This document shows, one piece after another, positions 54,828-64,000 of a stretch of DNA of 64,000 bases. The stretch is taken from positions 62,001 to 126,000 of the forward strand of contig NC_089462.1 in assembly GCF_029203305.1 (NCBI RefSeq), given 5' to 3'. This stretch comes from Yamadazyma tenuis. Lineage: Eukaryota > Ascomycota > Pichiomycetes > Serinales > Debaryomycetaceae. How positions within the stretch are numbered: the stretch's first letter is position 1; every line of letters starts with the position of its first letter. The translations under genes and the position numbers were made by a program. The notes below the pieces were generated by a model. It searched no databases, was not told where the DNA came from, and saw nothing but the letters and a program-made list of their open reading frames with translations.

Positions 54828-55475
54828 ATGGCCAAGATCAGTCAAGGTATGATATACATCTAATGGAGACAAAAGGTTTCATTGTTATCACGCAAGCTTA
54901 AGCACCAAACATACACCCTTCCTTTAGTGGGACTCGAACCACCTCCTACTCCTAAAATTAAGTGGATGTCAAATGAACCTATATTCAAACCTCATGAAAG
55001 TGTCACTCAAAGGTTTCCTTCTATTCCTTCACTTCTCGGTTGAGCATCCTTCATAACTGAGCACCTTATTGTACCCAATATCCATGTTTTTCCATACTAA
55101 CAATCTCTAGACGTTTCATCTTCTCGTTCTAAAGCTAGAAAGGCTTACTTCACCTCTTCCTCCGTGGAAAGAAGAAAGTTGTTGTCTGCTCCATTATCCA
55201 AGGAATTGAGAGAACAATTCAACATCAAATCTTTGCCAATCAGAAAAGAAGACGAAGTTTTGGTTGTCAGAGGTTCCAAGAAGGGTTCTGAAGGTAAGAT
55301 CTCTTCTGTGTACAGATTGAAGTTCGCCATCCAAGTTGACAAGGTTCAAAAGGAAAAGTCCAACGGTGCCTCCGTGCCAATCAACTTGCACCCATCTAAA
55401 GTTGTCATTACTAAATTACATTTGGACAAAGACAGAAAGGCTTTGATTGAAAGAAAGGGTGGTAAGTTCGAATAA
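54828..55475 (+). CDS. RPL26: RPL26, ribosomal protein uL24 (one intron)
   Basis: Large-subunit ribosomal protein, 127 residues, same length as in S. cerevisiae. Exon 1 is 54828-54846 (MAKISQ plus one base), the intron 54847-55110 (264 nt) runs from GTATGA to TACTAAC (55095-55101) and CTCTAG, and exon 2 is 55111-55475. Spliced reading [20 protein letters not shown] continues with [20 protein letters not shown] and the KOW segment [20 protein letters not shown]. The intron has an antisense segment resembling a tRNA T arm. Long early intron and strong codon bias are usual for ribosomal protein genes in this group. Confidence 0.97.
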
Positions 55476-55665
55476 ATTAATTCATATTAATAAGATAACG
55501 TTTATACATAAATAAAAGTAACCAAAATCTTTAAATAATTTGTTAAATATGAATGTATTATAGCTTTGTAAAAGTTTCGAGGTGGAGGCTCGTCCTTCAA
55601 ATTTGCCTGTGCTTAATTTAAATTCAATTCGCACTAATCACAACCCGGGGGGACCTATTTCAATC

Positions 55666-57339
55666 ATGACTTCACCAACAAGCCCTGTGTTTGCCGAAGA
55701 CTGTGAGTTGACCAATGGCTTTGGCTCAGAGCCCATAAGCGTATCAACGACTCCCATTCCTGCTGCCAACTCAGGTAGAAGAACTACAAAAAGGTGGTCT
55801 TTCCACAACGACAGTAAACCCAACTTGGTAGAAAGACCTCTGGAAGCCTCTAACCAAGGAAGGAGAAGACTAAGTGACATCACGGGAGTTGATGGAGTCC
55901 ACAAGGAAATCGATGCCAACCATATTTCTCCCGCCCAGTTGTATTCCACCGAATCAGGTAGATTGTTTCACGCTGGTAAAATCTGTATTGTATTGGCAGG
56001 ATTACCAGGAAGAGGTAAGACCCATTTATCGGTTTCCTTAACCCGTTACTTGAGATGGTTGGGGGTTAAGACTCATTCGTTTCACTTGGGGGATTACAGA
56101 AGGCGGAATTTTGATGATTTGGACCAAAGTTTGTTCATTGAGGATACAAAGTTGAGACTCAAGATTATCAACGAGTGCACCAATGATATGTTGAATTTCT
56201 TTGAGAACGACAAGGGACAAGTTGCTATATACGATGCAGTCAACCCATTCCCTAAGAATAGGTTCGAGTTGCACGAGAAATTTAAGAACTTGAACATTCA
56301 GACGTTGTTCATTGAAAGTTCTGTGACGGACGACACCATTATCATGAAGAACATGGAGTCAGCAGCAGCGTCTTCTCCAGACTACGCCAACTGGGACTAC
56401 GATAAGGCCTATAAGGACTATAGTGACAGAATCAAGGCGTTAATGCCATACTATATCCCCATGGGAGATGAAGATGATAACAATAAGTTATCATATATCA
56501 AGTTCATTAACTTTGGTGAACGAATTGAATTGCACAACTCCAACTATGGCTACTTGATCAACAAGGTGGTGTTTTTCTTGATGAACTCCCGTATCAAGTC
56601 TGGATCGGTGTTTTTTGCCCGGTGCCATAACAATTCCATCAACTATAGTGATGATCCTCCCTTGGACACCAACGGGAAAACCTATGCCAAAAACTTATGC
56701 TATACGTTGATCGAGCATTTACAGAAACAGAGGAAAGAATACGTCGAAAACATTGACCTTGGTATTCAAGACGAGGATGGGACTCCCGGAACCAACACAC
56801 CCACGTCTTTAAAGCAGAAAAGACTGTTTTCGTTGGATGAAAAACACCTACCAGCAGGAGCCGATGGGGTGGATGTCAATTCCATGGTAGTATGGACCTC
56901 TGTGAAGAAGAGAACTATAGAATCCACCAAGTACTTCAAAGCGGCCAATATCAATGTCAGGCACCGAATTCAATTGTCTCAAAAGAACCCTGGGGTTGTA
57001 GGGTCCATGGAGGAAGATGAAATCAAAGAAGCTTTTCCCACCGAATATGAGCAATACTTAAAGGACCCTTACCATCACCGGTTTTCCAGGGCTGAACTGT
57101 ACCACGATTTGGCCATAAAGATAGAACCCTTGATTCTCGAAATGGAAAGAATGAGTGGAGATGTGTTGATTATTGCAGACGAAAGTGTCTTGAGAGTATT
57201 TTACGGTTACTTGATGGCATCTTCATGTTTCGACATTCCTTACTTACCATTCTCCCAAGATGAAATAATAGAGATCAAGTTCAATGCCTATGCCAATGTG
57301 GCCAGCCAAATTCCTATCAAGGATTTTTCCTGTAAGTAG
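55666..57339 (+). CDS. PFK26: PFK26-type 6-phosphofructo-2-kinase with inactive phosphatase domain
   Basis: 557 residues. The kinase domain has P-loop GLPGRGKTH (112-120), LRWLGVKTHSFHLGDYRR and DAVNPFPKNR. The C-terminal half keeps the bisphosphatase fold but the RHG signature is ARCHNN (R319, C320, H321): the histidine that would be phosphorylated is replaced by cysteine. LVVWTSVKKRTIES-type segment is present, but catalysis should be lost, as in S. cerevisiae Pfk26. So the enzyme makes, and does not remove, fructose-2,6-bisphosphate, the activator of phosphofructokinase. The first ATG is 55666; an in-frame extension back to 55564 (no ATG) exists. Confidence 0.87.
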   Translation: MTSPTSPVFAEDCELTNGFGSEPISVSTTPIPAANSGRRTTKRWSFHNDSKPNLVERPLEASNQGRRRLSDITGVDGVHKEIDANHISPAQLYSTESGRLFHAGKICIVLAGLPGRGKTHLSVSLTRYLRWLGVKTHSFHLGDYRRRNFDDLDQSLFIEDTKLRLKIINECTNDMLNFFENDKGQVAIYDAVNPFPKNRFELHEKFKNLNIQTLFIESSVTDDTIIMKNMESAAASSPDYANWDYDKAYKDYSDRIKALMPYYIPMGDEDDNNKLSYIKFINFGERIELHNSNYGYLINKVVFFLMNSRIKSGSVFFARCHNNSINYSDDPPLDTNGKTYAKNLCYTLIEHLQKQRKEYVENIDLGIQDEDGTPGTNTPTSLKQKRLFSLDEKHLPAGADGVDVNSMVVWTSVKKRTIESTKYFKAANINVRHRIQLSQKNPGVVGSMEEDEIKEAFPTEYEQYLKDPYHHRFSRAELYHDLAIKIEPLILEMERMSGDVLIIADESVLRVFYGYLMASSCFDIPYLPFSQDEIIEIKFNAYANVASQIPIKDFSCK

Positions 57340-57397
57340 TCTATGTCATCTAATGTGATTTCGCATCTTTATTTTTTTTCTAATCTCCACCACCAAC

Positions 57398-57724
57398 ATG
57401 GTTGATTTAACGCCTATAGCCAAGTACCGAGCGCCCGATTTCACCAACGAACATGAGATTGGGGTTGGTGATGGGCCTCATACCACAGACGGAAAAACCA
57501 CCCAGATTTCAGACGTCGTTATCAAGGCTGGAGGTCAAGATCGAGATAGACCTACAGAGGCTTCTAACAGCTCTTTAGGACAGTTGAGAGCTAAATTAAC
57601 CAGTTTACAGGACAACATCAACATATTCTTGACGGAGCGCATGAAGTATGCCAAAGAACAGGACTCCAAGGATATCGAAAGACGGATTTTGGATGATGGA
57701 GTAGATGAAGATGAAAGTGACTAA
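57398..57724 (+). CDS. GON7: GON7, EKC/KEOPS complex subunit
   Basis: 108-residue small acidic protein. Opening LTPIAKYRAPDF, then TTDGKTTQISDVVIKAGGQD RD and LGQLRAKLTSLQDNINIFLT, match fungal Gon7 (Pcc2), which joins the Kae1-Bud32-Pcc1-Cgi121 complex needed for the t6A tRNA modification and telomere upkeep. The C-terminus is acidic and disordered (DDGVDEDESD). Short and otherwise easily missed. It starts 58 bp after the PFK26 stop. Confidence 0.88.
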   Translation: MVDLTPIAKYRAPDFTNEHEIGVGDGPHTTDGKTTQISDVVIKAGGQDRDRPTEASNSSLGQLRAKLTSLQDNINIFLTERMKYAKEQDSKDIERRILDDGVDEDESD

Positions 57725-57800
57725 ATCCATTAGATCATTTATGAATTAGATACGAAATAAATAATCAACTAAGATGATAATATACATGTAGCGTGAGCAG

Positions 57801-58172
57801 TTATCCGGACTTTCCCAGCACCAACTTGGTCATGTGGTCTATAGTATTCTTTAACGTGGTCTCCAAGTACCGTTGTTTGGTCTGTAAGCTTTTTTTGCTA
57901 TCCAAAAACTCTTTTTCGTCATTGGACACCCCTTTCAAATAAGTATTGACATCTGTGGCCACAAATGCCTTTCCTACGCCTTTCCACACCTTCTCATCAC
58001 TTGCAGTATCACAAACCGCATTCAAGGACTTGGTGGTTTGCTTGATCATATTCAAATTGGTTTCCACTCGGCTCAACTGTAAGTCGCACATGGACAACTC
58101 GGCCCTCGACTTGTTGAGCTGGTTGTCCATCTCAAGTAAGAGCTTCTGCAACGCTTCGGGATTCATAGACAT
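57801..58172 (-). CDS. PFD1: PFD1, prefoldin subunit 1
   Basis: 123-residue beta-type prefoldin subunit delivering unfolded actin/tubulin to CCT. Two coiled-coil helices flank a short beta hairpin: LLLEMDNQLNKSRAELSMCD, then VWKGVGKAFVATDVNTYL, and KKSLQTKQRYLETTLKNTID. The ATG at 58172 (MSMNPEAL) is taken; MNPEAL at 58166 is possible. The longer open frame upstream is antisense to ATP12. Only 67 bp separate its ATG from the ATP12 ATG on the other strand. Its client-receiving partner CCT2 is also in this window. Confidence 0.9.
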   Translation of the reverse strand: MSMNPEALQKLLLEMDNQLNKSRAELSMCDLQLSRVETNLNMIKQTTKSLNAVCDTASDEKVWKGVGKAFVATDVNTYLKGVSNDEKEFLDSKKSLQTKQRYLETTLKNTIDHMTKLVLGKSG

Positions 58173-58239
58173 GCTAGTTTTTGGTGTGTTCACTCGATCA
58201 AAATCAGTGCTCGCAGAAAAATTTCCACTGTCTTCACCA

Positions 58240-59310
58240 ATGCTAAGAATCGGCTTCAACAGTAGTTTACAATCTCGGCTCTTTGTTCGTCGCATAGGTA
58301 ACTTCCCACCCTTGCATGCCAGCCAAGGAACGGTGAATGGGTTTGCACCCACCGCCAAACCTTTGGGAGTTGACAAAACCCTTGAGAATAATATCATAAG
58401 TGACACCAACCGGTTGTCCAAGACAATGACTAAGTTTTGGGACAAGGTCGATACTTCCTACAACGAGGATATCAAAAAGTACGAGATCCAATTGGATGGG
58501 AAGACCTTGAAAACCCCCTTGGGATTCCCCTTGGCTTTGCCGGAAGATAAAAAGTACTTTGCCCATTTGATCCAACACGAGTGGAGTAATTTACCCAACT
58601 TGAAGATCCAAACCAACTCCATGCCTTTAACTTCGATTGCCGCCAGATCCATCGACTTGCAGGCTGCTCATGAGAAATTCGAAGAAGACCGTGACTTGGC
58701 TGCCAAAGTTGGAAGATTAGAGGATGTCAAGCTCAACATGTTGAGGTACTTGGATACCGATACATGTCTTATTTTCACCACTTTGGATGAGTACGAAGGA
58801 AAGTTGAGGGCCAAGCAAGATGAGTTGTACCTTCCCTTAATCGAAGAACACGAGGACTTCTTCACCAAATGGGCCTTACAAAGAGGAAACCTTTTACCCT
58901 CTCATGATGCTAAAGTCACTTTACAATATTTAGACTGTGAGACCGACGGCTTGCGAGGAAACCGTCAGACCATCACTACGCAGAATGTGGTGTTGGACTG
59001 GGTAAACCACTTGTCAACGTTTGAGTTGGTGGCCTTAGAGAAGGCCATCTTGACCTCCAAATCTTTTCTTTGTGGACTCAGTTTATTAAGGTCCAGCGTT
59101 TCAAGCCCAGAAAAGCAACAACAGTTGTACCAGGTCAACAAAGACAAGCTTGAAGACCACTACTTCAAGACTATTGACGAAATCATTGAACTTGGAAATC
59201 TTGAAACCATTTTCCAAACCAACCTCTGGGGTGAAGTTGAAGATACCCATGATGTCGAAAAGGCCGATTGGTTGAGAAGCTTGACAAGTGCCGCCCTATT
59301 GTGTCATTGA
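58240..59310 (+). CDS. ATP12: ATP12, F1-ATPase assembly chaperone
   Basis: 356 residues. Basic amphipathic presequence (MLRIGFNSSLQSRLFVRRIG) for mitochondrial import, then the Atp12 domain: NRLSKTMTKFWDKVDTS, IQLDGKTLKTPLGFPLALPE, SMPLTSIAARSIDL and YLDTDTCLIFTTLDE. Atp12 binds the F1 alpha subunit and keeps it soluble until assembly. The ATG at 58240 was chosen over 58171, which would overlap the PFD1 start codon and extend the presequence. Divergent from PFD1. Confidence 0.92.
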   Translation: MLRIGFNSSLQSRLFVRRIGNFPPLHASQGTVNGFAPTAKPLGVDKTLENNIISDTNRLSKTMTKFWDKVDTSYNEDIKKYEIQLDGKTLKTPLGFPLALPEDKKYFAHLIQHEWSNLPNLKIQTNSMPLTSIAARSIDLQAAHEKFEEDRDLAAKVGRLEDVKLNMLRYLDTDTCLIFTTLDEYEGKLRAKQDELYLPLIEEHEDFFTKWALQRGNLLPSHDAKVTLQYLDCETDGLRGNRQTITTQNVVLDWVNHLSTFELVALEKAILTSKSFLCGLSLLRSSVSSPEKQQQLYQVNKDKLEDHYFKTIDEIIELGNLETIFQTNLWGEVEDTHDVEKADWLRSLTSAALLCH

Positions 59311-59640
59311 GGCAGAAAGTGTAAATATGACCTACATGTATATATCAATAAACAAATATTCATATCTGACAAGGCCGAAATGTCAGGGACTCGCATTTCC
59401 ATCCCGCGCAATAGAAGAAGAAGTTGTTTACTGACAACGAACTTATTATTTTGTCCCACCTGCAACAGTCCAGCTTAAAGGTACATTCAAGTAGCAGAAG
59501 TCCAAAAAGTGGCTACTAAGCGTGAACTTGAATACTCCCCTACCCCCGTTAGCCCTCCTAGAGCTTTTTACAACCATATCTACTCAGGCTTTTATCTTGA
59601 CGCGTTGACACAAGGGTTCGTCGAAACAGTTCCACAAGCC

Positions 59641-62421
59641 ATGGCAAGTGCAATGGTGATGACCACAAACGGTAATGGACGAGTGAAACAAGAAGAACAA
59701 AACGATGTTGTTCATCCCTCACAAGAGTCGGAACAACATAATCCTACCCCCAGTAAATCACAAGACCATCCTACTTGGGAAAACCATAATGAAAATGACA
59801 AGCAACAAAGCCACAGTCCTCATAACGAATCAACTAATGAGGTCAAACAAGAAGTAATAGATACCATAGGCACGAAGATGCAGCGAAGAGTGAAAGTATA
59901 TCTATTGAAGGAAGATAGTTGGTTGGACCATGGGACTGGATTTTGTACTGGTGAAATAGACCGAGACACCCAAAAACCGTACTTTTTGGTACGAAACGAG
60001 TTGAATTTGGAGGAAATAATTTTGAAAGCCTTCTTGGAAGGCTCGACCCAGTATCAAAGACAACAAGATACCTTGATTGTTTGGACCGATCCTTCTGGTA
60101 AGGATATTGCCTTATCGTTTCAGGAAACTGAGGGCTGCGCAGACTTGTGTGAGTTCATAGTGAAGGTCCAACAAGATAGTCTCAGTCCGGATATTTCCCT
60201 ATACTACGTGATATCAAGCAACCAGGCGGATGAAAATGGAAATTCTGGAGATATAACTGAACTCATTACCGGTCCCATGGTGTATCCTGATTTACCAACA
60301 ACCTCGAACTTGGAGGATGTTTTGGATACTTTGAACCAAAGTTCCATGTCCAACTATTCTAAAAGCTGTATGCTGAAATACTTGATTGACAAATCATATT
60401 TTATAAAGATACTAGAAGCTTTCAAACAATCAGAGGATGAACACAATTTAATAAACCTTTATTCATTGAGTGAGATTGTCAAGACCTTAATTTTGTACAG
60501 TGAAAGTGCAATTCTCCAAGATATGTTATCCACCGAAGAGAACATCTTGGGAGTGATTGGAATATTGGAGTATGATGCCGAATTTCCCAACCAAAAGTCA
60601 TGTCATCGTCAATTTTTGAAAGAAAAAGCCAACTTCAAAATGGTCATCAATCTCCCGGTCGAAAACGATGAGTTGGGGTTGAACATATTTAAGAAAGACT
60701 TCTATTATACGTTTCTAAAAGACGTTATATTGGCTAGGTTCATCGACGATCAGACATATAATTTGTTGAATGCTTTGATTCATCTTAACCAAATTGCATT
60801 GCTTGACTTCCTAAGAGATAGTGAAAAGAATAACCATTTCTTAGAGAAATTGTTCGACTTCTATAAAGGCACAGGCGATGAAGTTGACATCACCTTACAA
60901 AGAAATGGTGTCAAACTTTTGCATCAGTATGTCTTATTAACTAAAAACTTCGCATCCAACCAAAGAACCATGTTCTTCTCAGAATTGATTCTGCATGGTT
61001 TAATCGATATGATCAAGTTCTCATTGAATGATGATGATTCGCCTATCAAGGCCTTGGGTACGGAATTGATAGTCAGTATTATTGAACAGGATGTATCCCT
61101 TGTGAACTCAATTAACGACGGTGAATCCATTGATAATTCCGAACCTCCAATGGATTATGCATCCACCATCGAAGCCAAACAGCCTGATCAGAGTAAGGAT
61201 GAGTCCAATCAAGAAAAAGATATTGGCTTGAAGCTCTCCGATGACATGACTTTAATGACACTCTTGACTCAGTTATTGTTGAATGAGAAGAACTTTGGGC
61301 TCAAGACACAGGCATTTGAAGCATTGAAAGTGTTATTAGATCAGAATATCGGCAAGATCGATGAAAATGGGGCTATTCCAGATTATGGAGCATCAAATAG
61401 TAGTGGAAGTGATATCAGCACCGAAGACTATTTCAAGGCATTCTATAGTGAGGTTGCACCAATATTGTACAAAAACTTAATTGAGTTGGGTAATACCAAA
61501 GAAGTCACTGAAGAGCTCAAACATAAGATCAAGAGTGACGAGTTGTTATACCAGCAGTTATGTGAATTATTCTCCTTCTGCCTTTTAACTCACAATAAAA
61601 ACTTACACAGACGCTTCTTCCTTGACCAGAACATTCTCCTTGGAATAAGTCGATTGTTCAAGATTAATTGCAAGATGTCATTGAAAATCAGTGCAGTTGG
61701 GTGTTTAAGCAACGCTCTTGCATTTAATGACAAATGGTACACACGTTACCTCCTCAAGAGCCTTGTTATTGATGAGTTTTTTGCATTCTTCAAGACCGTC
61801 TCCAAAGCCAACAATTTGGCCAATTCCACCTGTCTTTCATTATTGGAGGTGTTTAACGAAATCCCTCTTGGTCGTAATAGACCTGCTATTAGAGCATTGG
61901 TGGCCCATATTCATGATAACTTCAAGGACTTCTGCCTTAAAGACCTTGAATACGTTCAAACAGGTCGTAATCTCATCAAGCTACACGAGCAACTAGATTC
62001 ATCTCATATCTCGATGAATAGTTCCCTTGCCAGTAATATTAATGCTAATGGGGACTTGAATACTGATGGAGATCTTGTAGAAGAGGATGAGGAATACCCC
62101 GTGGGGGATGAAGGAGACTACGATGATTTCCACGATTACTACTCCAAAGAAACCTTTTCTCACGAAGAAAGCGAAATTGAAGAAGAGAATGAAGTTCAGA
62201 ATACAAATGACCAGGAAACAGATTGCCAAGCCCAACACAAGAATCTTTTCGAAGAAATTCAAAAGGAATTCGACACGAAGAAAGAAAAGCGACAAAGAGA
62301 TAATGATAGTAACGGTGCTGATCCTGAATCAGGAACCCAAGCAAAGAAGAAGAATATTGATACCCAACAACCTAACGAAACGAATAATTTATTCAACGAG
62401 CTTAATGATGATGTTCCATAA
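59641..62421 (+). CDS. PSY2: PSY2, regulatory subunit 3 of protein phosphatase 4
   Basis: 926 residues. The EVH1/PH-like domain starts near residue 80 (QRRVKVYLLKEDSWLDHGTG, FCTGEI, ALSFQETEGCADLCEFI) and is followed by the SMK-1 armadillo-like repeats (for example LMTLLTQLLLNEKNFGLKTQ, FSFCLLTHNKNLHRRFFLDQ). A long acidic disordered tail with NNLFNELNDDVP ends the protein. Psy2 targets Pph3 to phosphorylated gamma-H2A and Rad53 after DNA damage. The frame stays open for 44 more codons 5' of the first ATG back to GTG 59509; see findings. The N-terminal 80 residues are Gln/Asn/Ser rich and not conserved. Confidence 0.9.
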   Translation: MASAMVMTTNGNGRVKQEEQNDVVHPSQESEQHNPTPSKSQDHPTWENHNENDKQQSHSPHNESTNEVKQEVIDTIGTKMQRRVKVYLLKEDSWLDHGTGFCTGEIDRDTQKPYFLVRNELNLEEIILKAFLEGSTQYQRQQDTLIVWTDPSGKDIALSFQETEGCADLCEFIVKVQQDSLSPDISLYYVISSNQADENGNSGDITELITGPMVYPDLPTTSNLEDVLDTLNQSSMSNYSKSCMLKYLIDKSYFIKILEAFKQSEDEHNLINLYSLSEIVKTLILYSESAILQDMLSTEENILGVIGILEYDAEFPNQKSCHRQFLKEKANFKMVINLPVENDELGLNIFKKDFYYTFLKDVILARFIDDQTYNLLNALIHLNQIALLDFLRDSEKNNHFLEKLFDFYKGTGDEVDITLQRNGVKLLHQYVLLTKNFASNQRTMFFSELILHGLIDMIKFSLNDDDSPIKALGTELIVSIIEQDVSLVNSINDGESIDNSEPPMDYASTIEAKQPDQSKDESNQEKDIGLKLSDDMTLMTLLTQLLLNEKNFGLKTQAFEALKVLLDQNIGKIDENGAIPDYGASNSSGSDISTEDYFKAFYSEVAPILYKNLIELGNTKEVTEELKHKIKSDELLYQQLCELFSFCLLTHNKNLHRRFFLDQNILLGISRLFKINCKMSLKISAVGCLSNALAFNDKWYTRYLLKSLVIDEFFAFFKTVSKANNLANSTCLSLLEVFNEIPLGRNRPAIRALVAHIHDNFKDFCLKDLEYVQTGRNLIKLHEQLDSSHISMNSSLASNINANGDLNTDGDLVEEDEEYPVGDEGDYDDFHDYYSKETFSHEESEIEEENEVQNTNDQETDCQAQHKNLFEEIQKEFDTKKEKRQRDNDSNGADPESGTQAKKKNIDTQQPNETNNLFNELNDDVP

Positions 62422-62664
62422 ATGAATGATTATAGATGTGTGATTTACGATTGATACCCAGTCTATGTAACTTATTAATTCTGTATATCCTGATATACAA
62501 ATGTATAATATAACCCGTTCAGAATTACCCCATCTTTGGCTGTCAATTTTTCCGAGCGCTCGCACAATTTCTGTGGAGTGATCTAGTTATTTCACAAGAT
62601 CACTTATATACTTGAGCCTTAAGTTACTTACATTTGTGGATTAGATACAAATAGACTTGACGCA

Positions 62665-63525
62665 ATGCCAATTACACGTGAATTCATAGAGAACGGACCT
62701 TGGAAGCCGGACCTTTTTAGGGGGAAAGTGGTATTTGTTACTGGAGGTGCTGGAACCATCTGCCGAGGTCAAACAGAAGCAATGGTATTATTAGGAGCAA
62801 ATGCAGCGATTGTGGGAAGAAACGTCGAAAAAACCGAGAAAGCAGCCAGAGAAATCGAACAGTTGAGATCCGGTGCCAAAGTGGTTGCTTGCAGTGGAAC
62901 AGATGTAAGGGATGTTCATTCTTTGGCAAAAGCTGTGGAGAAAACTGTCCAGGAATTGGGGAGAATCGACTTTGTTATTGCTGGAGCCGCCGGAAACTTC
63001 TTGAGTGATTTCAACCACTTGTCATCCAATGCATTCAAGACTGTGGTATCTATTGACTTATTGGGTTCATATAATACTGCTAAGGCGTGTTTTGAGCAAC
63101 TCAGAAAGAACAAGGGATCAATTCTTTTTGTAAGTGCAACATTACACTACTACGGAATCCCATTCCAGCTTCATGTGGGAGCTGCTAAGGCTGGTGTCGA
63201 TGCCTTATCCAATGCGTTGGCGGTGGAGTTGGGACCTTTGGGTATCAGATCTAATTGCATAGCTCCGGGATGGATAGAAGGTACAGAAGGTTTTGATCGA
63301 CTTATGGGAGGTAATCTCAAGCGGAAGGTTCCTTTACAAAGATACGGTAAGGTCGAAGACATTGCTCAGTCCACCATCTACCTATTTTCTCCTGCTGCTG
63401 ATTATGTCACAGGAACTATACAGGTGGTCGATGGAGCTGTTTGGCATGTAGGAAGTTTCATTGGTGATGATGTTTATCCTGTTCGTATTATTGCTGCCAA
63501 TAATGAGCCTATCGGAAAACTATAG
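62665..63525 (+). CDS. SPS19: SPS19, peroxisomal 2,4-dienoyl-CoA reductase
   Basis: 286-residue short-chain dehydrogenase for oxidation of unsaturated fatty acids. NADPH motif VTGGAGTICRGQTEAMVLLG (30-49, with the TIC variant typical of this enzyme), GAAGNFLSDFNHLSSNAFKT, VSATLHYYGIPFQLHVGAAK, and IAPGWIEGTEGFDRL. The C-terminus GKL is a usable PTS1-like peroxisome signal (S. cerevisiae ends SKL). The start MPITREFIENGPWKPDLFRG fits the family. Located 243 bp after PSY2. Confidence 0.93.
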   Translation: MPITREFIENGPWKPDLFRGKVVFVTGGAGTICRGQTEAMVLLGANAAIVGRNVEKTEKAAREIEQLRSGAKVVACSGTDVRDVHSLAKAVEKTVQELGRIDFVIAGAAGNFLSDFNHLSSNAFKTVVSIDLLGSYNTAKACFEQLRKNKGSILFVSATLHYYGIPFQLHVGAAKAGVDALSNALAVELGPLGIRSNCIAPGWIEGTEGFDRLMGGNLKRKVPLQRYGKVEDIAQSTIYLFSPAADYVTGTIQVVDGAVWHVGSFIGDDVYPVRIIAANNEPIGKL

Positions 63526-63917
63526 TTTTATAAAGATAAATAAATCACAGTAGAAAGGAAGAAACTGTGAAATTTGCAGAAATAAGGTATTATCACATAA
63601 TTCCAGTATAGTAGCAGCAAAATGAGGTAAAAAATCCCGAAAATATCTACCACCTTCTCGAACACCGAAGAAATATGTCTCCAACACAGTTGCACGAATT
63701 CCCCTAATTAACAGCTACTTGTTGAATCTTTTCTCTTTTGCAGCCTTTGGCAATTCTCGCTAGGGCCCCAAAAAAAAAGAATTTGTTCGTGTGCTGAATA
63801 GTTTACCGAGCGCGATTCTGGTGTCCTGAATCACTATCTGTACACACAGAATACCAGAACAGGATACTGTTTAATACTGCAATACCGAACTAACCCAAGT
63901 TTGTAGACGTGATTAAG
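63526..63917. other. SPS19-GCS1 intergenic region
   Basis: 392 bp, no gene. A nine-A run at about 63771-63779 is the only simple repeat. Confidence 0.5.
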
Positions 63918-64000
63918 ATGTCCATAGACCCCGAAACAAGGAGAAAGTTGCTTGTATTGCAAAAGAACGGTGGTAATAAGAAATGTGTTGATTGTAACGC
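63918..64000 (+). CDS. GCS1: GCS1, ARF GTPase-activating protein (5' end only)
   Basis: The first 27 codons before the window edge: MSIDPETRRKLLVLQKNGGN followed by KKCVDCN. This is the beginning of an ArfGAP zinc finger (C-x2-C) and the DPETRRKLLxLQK lead-in is that of Gcs1/ArfGAP1 rather than Glo3 or Age2. Gcs1 acts in Golgi-ER and post-Golgi vesicle traffic. The gene continues beyond 64000. Confidence 0.85.
   Translation, partial: MSIDPETRRKLLVLQKNGGNKKCVDCN

Noticed and set aside
54668..54901. Forward open frame of 77 codons before RPL26
   Set aside because: It starts on a non-ATG codon and overlaps RPL26 exon 1 in another frame; the spliced RPL26 reading is decisive.

Overview
This window is nuclear DNA from a budding yeast, most likely a member of the CUG-Ser (CTG) clade, family Debaryomycetaceae or a close relative. 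The evidence is compact mostly intronless genes, TACTAAC branch points in the few introns, TTG-dominated leucine usage with CTG almost absent from highly expressed genes (SAH1, CCT2, RPL26), and three CTG codons in DUG1 that fall where the S. cerevisiae protein, as I recall it, has serine. Leucines encoded by CTG should therefore be read as probable serines. Species cannot be named. About 47 protein genes and two tRNA genes are supported; there is no rRNA, CRISPR, phage or intact transposon.

Layout. 0-9.4 kb: 5' end of GDE1, spliced arginase CAR1, an RRM protein, the succinate-fumarate carrier SFC1, AIM25, a divergent spliced UCH37 / OST5 pair, MPD1 and FSH1. 9.7-20.2 kb: a SDT1/PHM8-type nucleotidase, an uncharacterised coiled-coil protein, DUG1, a 4EHP-like eIF4E, a GAT1/GLN3-type GATA factor, SAH1 and RNase T2 (RNY1). 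20.2-22 kb is a gene-poor stretch with a diverged direct repeat. 22-24.2 kb: MARVEL protein, GRE2-like reductase, tRNA-Leu(CAA). 24.3-31.6 kb looks like a small catabolic cluster: Zn2Cys6 regulator, aldo-keto reductase, Dal5-family transporter and FAD amino-acid oxidase, with a shared promoter motif. 31.7-33.7 kb: VPS21 and a carnosine-methyltransferase-family gene.

33.7-42.7 kb is a same-strand array of three paralogous transcription-factor genes; the outer two carry Zn2Cys6 domains and the middle one has none. 42.9-49 kb: PMS1 and REV7 (two DNA-repair genes sharing a 63-bp divergent promoter), SAL1 and CCT2. 49-52.2 kb: two DDR48-like stress proteins and the SNF1 beta subunit. 53-64 kb: STE2 pheromone receptor, tRNA-Arg(CCG), spliced RPL26, a PFK26-type kinase, GON7, the PFD1 / ATP12 divergent pair, PSY2, SPS19 and the 5' end of GCS1.

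Most genes are ordinary housekeeping genes packed with short intergenic gaps. The unusual parts are the 24-31.6 kb cluster, the transcription-factor array with a member lacking a DNA-binding domain, the palindrome before SFC1, and the repeat-bearing gene-poor stretches. All names come from recognised protein motifs and remembered family features, not from searches.
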